Made by a program: the position numbers and the translations under genes. Of a DNA stretch of 64,000 bases, positions 61,001 to 64,000 are shown piece after piece. The DNA lies in the NCBI RefSeq assembly GCF_029892425.1, contig NZ_JARXWB010000022.1:1-64000 (forward strand), written 5' to 3'. A model generated the notes under the pieces. It was not told where the DNA came from. It did no database searches and worked only from the letters and a program-made list of their open reading frames with translations. The stretch's first letter is position 1; every line of letters begins with the position of its first letter. This DNA is from Bradyrhizobium sp. BR13661. Lineage in GTDB: Bacteria > Pseudomonadota > Alphaproteobacteria > Rhizobiales > Xanthobacteraceae.

Positions 61001-64000
61001 CATGCCGCCGACGCCGGCGAACTGGCCGGACGACCCGCCGATGCCGAGGCTGACCGATTGGATCTTCGAGGAGTCGATCGCGCTCACGTTGACGCGGCCG
61101 TTGGCGGTAGCGCCTGCGATGTTCACGTTGGCGATGTAGGCCGAATGCGTCGTCGCGATGGTGTCGTAGACCAGCGATGCGCCGATGTCGTTCTTGGCCG
61201 CCGTGATGACACCGGCGACCGAAATAATGCTGCCGCCGGGACCATTGCTGGTTCCACCATTCAACACGGCGGCGCCGAAGTCGACGCAGTTTTCGCGGCC
61301 GCTCGAGGTGGTGCAGGTGTCGGAGGCGAGCTGATTACTGTTCGACTTCTTGACCAGATTATCGAGAACCGTGTCCAGGTACTGCGTCGACACCGAGCCG
61401 CTGTCCGCCAGAACGGTGACGCCGCCAACGCTGATCGTGACCGTCGAACCGCTGTTGATATAGGCCGTCGTGGTTGGGCTGATCTCGTCGACCACGATGG
61501 CGCCGGAAAGTGCGTTGCCGCTGGTCGCCAGGCCGCCCGACGCCGCGCCCGCGGCAATCACACCGGCGTTTTCGGCCAGCACCAAGAGGGTGTCGTAATT
61601 CGAGATCGAGGTCTGGCGGATATGTGCGTCCGTCGCCTTTCCGCCTGTGGGATCAGCGATCGACGCATAGGCCATTGTGAGGCCAATGCCGACCTTGCCG
61701 CCCGACACATAGAGCGCACCGCCGCCAATCGCGATGTCGGCCGTCTGGTATGCATCGACCTCGAGCGCGCGATTGACGCCGGTAGAGGCGCCGGTGATCG
61801 TGGAATTCTCGATATAGGCGTTGGCGCTGTCCGTGATGATGCCCACGGAAGCCGACAGCGCCACCGAGTTGGCTTTTGATCCGGACACGCCCAGGGCGAC
61901 GACGGTCTCTGCGCCGCCGTTCATCGCCTGCACGGTGATCGAACTCTGATTGTTCGAGGTGACGCCGGACATATAGGCGAGCGTCGCGTTGTTGGACATC
62001 GCCGATGCAATCGCGGCTCCGACCGCAACGCTGGCACCTCCGTCGCCTCCGGCAAGGTTGGCCGCGGCGGAACCGGAGCCGTTGTTGAGCCTGGTATCGT
62101 TGAGCGCCTGGACAACCGTATTTGCCGCGACCGCGCCGGTGGTCGTGTAACGATCAAGCTGCGCGTTCGCGATGTATGCGCTGGTGGCGAGCGAGACGGC
62201 GCTCACCGACGAGCTACCGGCAAGATCGATGCTGAAGCCCTCCGGGCTCTCCCCCGAGCTCTGCTGGATTTTGGCCGCACCCGCCGCTATGCCGCCGGCA
62301 CCTCCCGTAGCAGCATCGCCGACGGCGCTCGCCTTGCCGGCAAAGTTCGACAATGACGGCTCGGAGATCGCCGCCGCGACGGCGGCTACCGTGATCCGGC
62401 CGGAGGTCGTGGCGCTGATCGCGAGATTATCAACGTGGAGCGAGCCGCTTCCGCCGCTGGTGCCGGCAAACGGATCGTCGGCACTGAACACACCGGGCCG
62501 GATGTCGGAATGGTTGTCGCCGACATAAGCGGCAGTGTCGGCATTTGCGCCCATATAGGCAACCGACACGCCCACCGCGGAACCGCCGCCGGCAGTCACA
62601 GCGCCGGAAATCGACACGACCGACAAATCCTGCTGCGCCAGCACGCTGACCGTCGGCGCATAAACGGTGGCCTGATTGGAAATCGAGGCATGCGTCGTGT
62701 TGTTGAGGAAGCCGAGCGAGGTGATGCCGTTCAACGCCAGCGCGCCGGAGGCCTTGCCGGACGACGGCGCGACCGCGACGAATTGATCCGAGGTGATCGC
62801 ATTGACAGCGATGTCGTTCGCCGCGCGCACCGACGCGCGGTCAGAAATGCCGGCGATGGTATTGGTGTTGAACTGGACGAAATTGAGCGAGCCGCCGATG
62901 GACGATCCGCCGGAGGTGTTGCCGGGCAGGAAACCGAGCGTACCGACATTGCCGGCGGCATCGATCGATGCGGTGGTCGTGGTCGCCGCGATCTGAAGGC
63001 TGGCGTCGTAGGTATGCACGTCACCATTGTCCATCGTCGCCGACCAGCTGCTTCCGCAAGCGGCCGTGCACGTCGTGGTCAGGCTCGCTCCGCCCGCCAC
63101 CCACGCCGTGGTGTTGTTGTTGACGACGAAATGGTTGACCGAACCGGCGATGCCGATGGTGTCGCCGGCGTCGGCCGTGGCATTCGCGTAGCTGGTCAGG
63201 ATCGACCCGCCGACCCCGAGATTGCCGTTGAGATGGCCGAGAACCTGGGCCAATCCATCCCATTTCAGCCAGGAGTTTGTAATCGGCATTGACGTATTGG
63301 CGTCGACGGCGATGTTCGCCGCATTGATCAGGGTTCCGCCGCCGATATACGCGTTCGAATTGTGGGTAAAGTTACCCCAGGCGACAGAAGCGCTGATCGC
63401 CGTTCCCTCGCCGGCCGCCGCATCCGACGTGATCGCGCTGGAGGTCGCGTTGCTGCGCACGCCCTGATCGACCAGGTTGCTGACGACGGCGACGTTGCCG
63501 CTCGTGTAGATGCTCGGCGCGCCGCCGCTCGGATTCTGGGCGATTGCGGCAGTCGCATTCTCGGTGCTGTTGGCGAGCGACAGCGCACCGGCGGCCTTGA
63601 AGTTGAAATCCACAGGCATCAGCGAGACCATCTGCTGAGCCATCATCCCCGTCAGGCTGGGGCTGGAGACCAGGAACTCCTGGATCGCGCCGATCAGGGC
63701 CGGCGTACCGACGATGGTCGAGGCCATGGTCGAGTTGCTCGTGGTGTTCGAGGTCGCCTCGACCAGGACGGAGCCGTTCATCCGCGACGACGCGCTGGTG
63801 CCCAGCGACGAGCCGAGCTTCGCCGTTGCGGACGTGGTGACGTTGCTGATGGCGAGCGCACCGCCAACGCCTCCGCTCGCATTCGGTGTGCTCAGCGCGA
63901 CCGAGGTGGCACTTGTCGCGAACGAGTTGTTGTTGATCGCACGCACCGTCAGCGAGTTGCCGGATGTGTTTACGTTGCCGACGGAAAGGTTCGCGCCGGT
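49052..64000 (-). CDS. Giant TpsA-like exoprotein (filamentous haemagglutinin/adhesin type), 5' end outside window
   Basis: One uninterrupted frame of at least 4,982 residues that remains open at the right edge, so the signal peptide and TPS secretion domain are missing here. The sequence is dominated by Gly, Ala, Ser, Thr, Asn and Val in short strand-turn patterns (for example ISGASIDTHLTS and GSIVIGTATS), as expected of a right-handed beta-helix exported through TpsB. Less repetitive modules occupy about 54.1-56.4 kb and 52.4-53.4 kb. A 115-residue tandem repeat lies at about 50.0-51.1 kb. All sixteen cysteines found fall in eight close pairs. The C-terminal tail is basic (MRKLRRHGQRIGR). 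Likely a surface adhesin or haemagglutinin-like protein; partner specificity unknown. Confidence 0.88.
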   Translation of the reverse strand, partial: TGANLSVGNVNTSGNSLTVRAINNNSFATSATSVALSTPNASGGVGGALAISNVTTSATAKLGSSLGTSASSRMNGSVLVEATSNTTSNSTMASTIVGTPALIGAIQEFLVSSPSLTGMMAQQMVSLMPVDFNFKAAGALSLANSTENATAAIAQNPSGGAPSIYTSGNVAVVSNLVDQGVRSNATSSAITSDAAAGEGTAISASVAWGNFTHNSNAYIGGGTLINAANIAVDANTSMPITNSWLKWDGLAQVLGHLNGNLGVGGSILTSYANATADAGDTIGIAGSVNHFVVNNNTTAWVAGGASLTTTCTAACGSSWSATMDNGDVHTYDASLQIAATTTTASIDAAGNVGTLGFLPGNTSGGSSIGGSLNFVQFNTNTIAGISDRASVRAANDIAVNAITSDQFVAVAPSSGKASGALALNGITSLGFLNNTTHASISNQATVYAPTVSVLAQQDLSVVSISGAVTAGGGSAVGVSVAYMGANADTAAYVGDNHSDIRPGVFSADDPFAGTSGGSGSLHVDNLAISATTSGRITVAAVAAAISEPSLSNFAGKASAVGDAATGGAGGIAAGAAKIQQSSGESPEGFSIDLAGSSSVSAVSLATSAYIANAQLDRYTTTGAVAANTVVQALNDTRLNNGSGSAAANLAGGDGGASVAVGAAIASAMSNNATLAYMSGVTSNNQSSITVQAMNGGAETVVALGVSGSKANSVALSASVGIITDSANAYIENSTITGASTGVNRALEVDAYQTADIAIGGGALYVSGGKVGIGLTMAYASIADPTGGKATDAHIRQTSISNYDTLLVLAENAGVIAAGAASGGLATSGNALSGAIVVDEISPTTTAYINSGSTVTISVGGVTVLADSGSVSTQYLDTVLDNLVKKSNSNQLASDTCTTSSGRENCVDFGAAVLNGGTSNGPGGSIISVAGVITAAKNDIGASLVYDTIATTHSAYIANVNIAGATANGRVNVSAIDSSKIQSVSLGIGGSSGQFAGVGGMTISSITNTVSAGIGDSRSTTDNSSITALNVSVTASDNSSITGTAAVAAIAPSGGSAAGLALVYSNIANNVNAGVTGSKLRATGTVAVNASSNASISTVAVGIAISSQVGLAGSVATNLMGTNVTASITDSAALGTTDGSDVRANNNVAVIAGNIDNVVVSAGALSVSKGPAGGAGSMVTNRITGSTSAYISGPNTTVDAFGTSSTDTLSVNSGTLAHTNNLSGFQAPTDNTPDLSETQDTVKGLAVVASSHQAVVTNVMTVAAGTGISVMVNPITSVLSGSTNAYISGASIDTHLTSAGLLPQIDVAASSFSYSGAFGAGIVPPTGTGGGGATIISTTMSRTTMATITNSTVGGVSSTTTPTVGAVTVKSNAGQDASSIGVGFNTGSVALNVFTATTEAYVDGGGMTASSLTVKALDTTGIYSAGGSAAYGSQAAAAAAFLVQVSANRTEAYVGDEFAYHGGSSQHSTALSLSGALDVEANTTDRFQAYSVGGSLSTGTAAIAGMANIEIANNTTIAGVYDIVAQSPSIGTMGAVTINANEDVAIKEIAGAISIAASGGGVGFGAAANVIVFKSQTTAESINSDLNSSGAINVSALSTKEVQSYAVTAGIGGSVGIGATVGVIIIGSNTADSDTQQQEIGQLDQRDSSGHNNGTITAVNNSTNSAPNSNCTQGNCPVASGTTGNPGSANVSSTYDVSTVLSGGADGITAQIAGGNITATSVNISATSAVATQQRLLGAGFAKNVGIGAAVGYTVVDSSVLANLNATVNAPTVTVVAGVQDATSGLYSGRTIDTESGAGAGALYFGGNAAVAIGKVSNSVTANLAGSVTGTGGSGVSVSAQDTSSEHLLAAGASIGMAAVGVSIATATRSSTVASNVAPGATVNTSVLRVGANEAGSLSAEADAVAGGIAAGDGADASATDGTSVTAAIGAGANITTSASGLGTIVLAMSTPDVSSQALGVAVGGGAVGLAFAQSRVTTTVTADVGDNAVFSGGPLAITAMASVPADGTTAYAKALAGGGGSLIGAQGSLATASDNATVSAYGGTGITLPNKDVVISAENDSSQYAEGTGLSSGFLALGATVAQVSSSAHTYAYLGAGAITSASNIGILQITATGTDTNVANAIAGAGGTYAGVASVATTSSTATTNARIDGNGTDDTLYFGGLNIRAKHTTNYAASGDAYQASTAGVSGGKAQNTVTTNTTAEIGTHLIINSAGGDMDLISNDIVNQAGGGARSGSGGMFAGAAALSTSTVTQTVTTNIDAGTILSLNADPHATTGVINIEAYNTLSTTDTVTLAAAGLFAGGGAESDMTANATLTVNINARELFSAGTIDIGSASRMSASNNANASLYGAIAGVGASTNAWVHATQAVNVGSGSTLQAWGDINISAGLAGDGSVYSSIQATATTVVYNNTAIPISVLYRGTANADDDAALTLGIGSRVLGVEDVNLGASPGQVAATGLGSNYNPYLSIFGAKNSDNHSNTNNGGTGTVALNGLVVAGIYNDQIITIALGSSTPTLTTSSPYNAMTLEQVADVNHFNPTMSWNHQTIQYTIVGGFNPYQQIVSQLASLSGLTTTQVQTALAATHPAITYAGSDPTGDIQRQINALIQQAPFATNVAGNSFAFNDIMVSAGNVSILAQKLTGAGGANQAAPQVIAQSSPMIKIDNQGLNFLDLSKLSITNVSGGNILYRQVDHVDPDSSSNVTFTSHSSATPIIDISASYNTRDPISGLPSYNGQTLTQTPDIYFDGVVTNEQGLLKITNNLGNVVASKTFDAATIQMVVPNGSFTFNGGAGSIYNSNHDVADQWAGTEFKPGDHDTLTAVMTAATYIGAYGAYDTGVHIASGGDHPYFYYCCASGSSGVQGTASNSTIFTARMLELYYDGRSLYSAIFLPTGNGTPNNGGGSVGSTSTLATIEGPTIQSIVTAPWEKTTYDNRGVYTNSGDYQTPFNCSGCAAYFQVINIQPAAITPVTAGSATNPPANAPFIVGKAIILSASVLNINGTIQSGSSSNYSVNIGNSALNAINTIKGDAATLAADKTAALHGNYVDLTPYLTKANSGDVQVTAKYDAANDQILLNSVVQGTGGYVYLNGKIISTSTQADSQGNVVPQGNIIINGGAGTITVNNTTGVQLVTNTINTGVSANSVIEIVDQLKQQTKWYVYNPSAPGGQQVSTYVANNVTASQYTSNMLTGVGSTAGLQYQPQSNMYYQWVDTATLARSTSATQFDYGWQYTSGNNVTGPWVRTTSLVQNVQQVANGAPTGALQSSNYQEVITAGGSYHGGGYNTGAGKCCGADGHFDWYQEIWDHITLTLTNTVKASNPIGIQFNGGGTSTVAVNSNSSIVINGPINNLQGTTTVAATGANSAITVGANANNPLISGTSVTLTAPGGIGTIGAGGAPVQVQVYGGTLTASTVDHDIAISAVGSLSINRVAVNSAVNGNAPQGSVYLAATGDINSASTYDVTTPVVIGKNIEIDSTGGAIGATLSVNGSGVATLTANPLVIQATGTTLADGSVDGGILNSSSVTGTYIVQSKGDLRLGTVASSGGPVFLEAAASDGNHASILNGLTSGGLTSAQSAHLADVWASLDLLSGNAATAAVNSYQSMVTAAYNDYFQLKNIAFTNCATACTYNPSSVGLTVLRAQVAAKLGIDPTRVTATDMQTEATQRLERDQFLLGVKSAGQLTDSLTTLFGGTLAANLFTNLFQGVTAVNQRMPTNAALQTALNSYNANYSYTLASTERLYGMITAGSQWTQSQLAYTVSSSAVGAPPPPIDDTVVPNIRASQVMLYTPNGSVGQLAAPQTFNFTSVNASSLTAAQKGLLASAGPGQLVVSSSTDPTSGVVTYNVTLSQQSLVILDNPTAVSAKAAAEIYLGSKNNLVLGGIAAATYGPIAAAQANGISVVRGDVKLDAVGNISAGVTGVAVISGDIPNLTVIAEHGNVGSAGTTGGDPNGNANAIQIAFSSPTTDHLDQVSSGQGIYVKQTTGDLVLGNISASGAIQLAATGSIYAEAGFTDRTAKHIVGSDLDLRAGGAVSFNGSTFQPLQVQISGAVTGSAVGDLSLLAVTGDLTVGATGTYGTLSSGGALTLNVPIGALTINADVSSVGLMQLLANRAVMIAAGTSTTPLAVASSQSGVTLAAATLSMGAYSAIDAAGVISVTTTGNATIGQLNSSLSYAAAANAPSVIVTAGGVASLGAIIDNGDGQTEFVASGAGAEVSLSASNGIGSATDRLTLSAALLSASTSAGGIYVKTLIDTEATLLSAVKGSVDILGTGGLTLDQVAAGTATGARGSFSAVTANGSIVIGTATSSGSQTIHANRNVTFKALATTGVAGDVGNVNVTADNGFILAQTVISGGVTTLGSLSANGLAALIAGTTISGNTLAATTGSGLLTSGGPINWNTLNVATTLDATASQGSITFKTAQSGGTETIHAHDNVTFNALTATGITGDAGSISVTADNGFILAQTVTSGGATTLGAVSANGSASLVAATTITGNTLAATNGSGLLISGGPINWNTLNVATTLGATASQGSISFKTAQSGGTQTIHAHDNVTFNALTATGITGDAGSISVNADHGFILAQTVTSGGATTLGSLSANGSATLIAALTNTGHNLTARGNALLRGTVVNWDNLNVGGTLGITATTGGITLGTAVSGGTQNLHAVSDIVFTQLTTTGIPGDAGDINLTSTAGSLRGGSISANGDTHFDTAGSISLDRLRGSTIKLSSRGDLTIGFVSVVKELDLAADTINVKGEQIRSNPPIPLIMNVTGYNGGTATSANVSIDPLAIIVNQFNVVDASFLTDAQAVSILNGYVPGQLILTTATEQVLLNNRSPAPTNWPSLQLYQPGGVFTMSQTGNANVSNAYVVFYTGDMSATVTNYGATHTCCNDYTGASMMRNVAVDGEGYESIDTWLAQKSGGTFYQLGLSGHARLDALLSPRPVETIGTGPAVNIEGLSDMRKLRRHGQRIGRPGWKDAAVGVMAKPAMSRLAEAW
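50042..51105 (-). repeat. Tandem 345-bp repeats inside the giant exoprotein gene
   Basis: A shared landmark (GGCGTGGAT on the plus strand) recurs at 51071, 50726 and 50381, exactly 345 bp apart, with a related site 339 bp further at 50042. A second landmark (GCGCCGCCTGAC-like) recurs at 50951, 50606 and 50261 with the same spacing. Each unit encodes about 115 residues containing TIHAHDNVTFNALTATG, DNGFILAQTV and INWNTLNVATTL. Units two and three are nearly identical; the first and the fourth partial copy are more diverged. Confidence 0.9.

Noticed and set aside
49052..64000. Phage tail fibre, RTX toxin or contact-dependent inhibition (CdiA) protein
   Set aside because: No GGxGxDxxx calcium repeats, no VENN motif or C-terminal toxin plus immunity gene, and a TpsB partner gene follows directly; a TPS adhesin is the best fit.

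Overview
The window is high-GC chromosomal DNA from an alphaproteobacterium, most likely Bradyrhizobium or a close relative. This is inferred from codon use, dense head-to-tail operons with 1-4 nt stop/start overlaps, the aerobic (Pseudomonas denitrificans-type) cobalamin pathway and gene order. No rRNA, tRNA, insertion sequence, integrase or CRISPR array was seen.

Region 1 (about 0.2-21.3 kb) is a scavenging and hydantoin-degradation region. A long minus-strand run reads: D-hydantoinase, nucleotide-sugar-type epimerase, SDR dehydrogenase, FAD monooxygenase-like protein, then two complete peptide-type ABC importers in tandem (each with a binding protein, two permeases and ATPase function), ending at a hairpin terminator. 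Divergent from the hydantoinase is an Asp/Glu-hydantoin racemase. It converges on a two-gene unit of N-carbamoyl-D-amino acid hydrolase and a flavin reductase-like protein. A plus-strand MFS permease and a second hydantoinase follow. Racemase, hydantoinase and carbamoylase together would convert 5-substituted hydantoins to D-amino acids.

Region 2 (about 21.3-47.3 kb) is a nearly complete aerobic cobalamin locus. Two minus-strand cobalamin riboswitches each have a fitting promoter upstream. One precedes a TonB-dependent receptor of the siderophore-receptor type and a PepSY membrane protein. The other precedes DUF1636-cobW-cobN-cobG-cobH-cobI-cobJ-(cobK, opposite strand)-cobL-cobE-cobM-cobB-cobA-cobF-cobT. 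Next to the second are cobO-cobQ (plus), cobC-cobD (minus) and cobP-cobS-bluB (plus), plus a small histidine phosphatase beside the first riboswitch. Together they cover ring methylation, contraction, amidation, cobalt insertion (CobN only; the other two chelatase subunits are not here), adenosylation, aminopropanol arm, lower-ligand synthesis and nucleotide-loop assembly. Several genes overlap tail-to-tail or head-to-head.

Region 3 (about 47.35-64.0 kb) is a two-partner secretion system. An outer-membrane TpsB transporter lies 6 bp downstream of a giant TpsA-like exoprotein gene that runs off the right edge. At least 4,982 residues are encoded here, and the N-terminal secretion domain lies outside. 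The exoprotein is a Gly/Ala/Ser/Thr/Asn-rich beta-helix-like protein with a 115-residue tandem repeat. All sixteen cysteines I found in it occur as eight closely spaced pairs.
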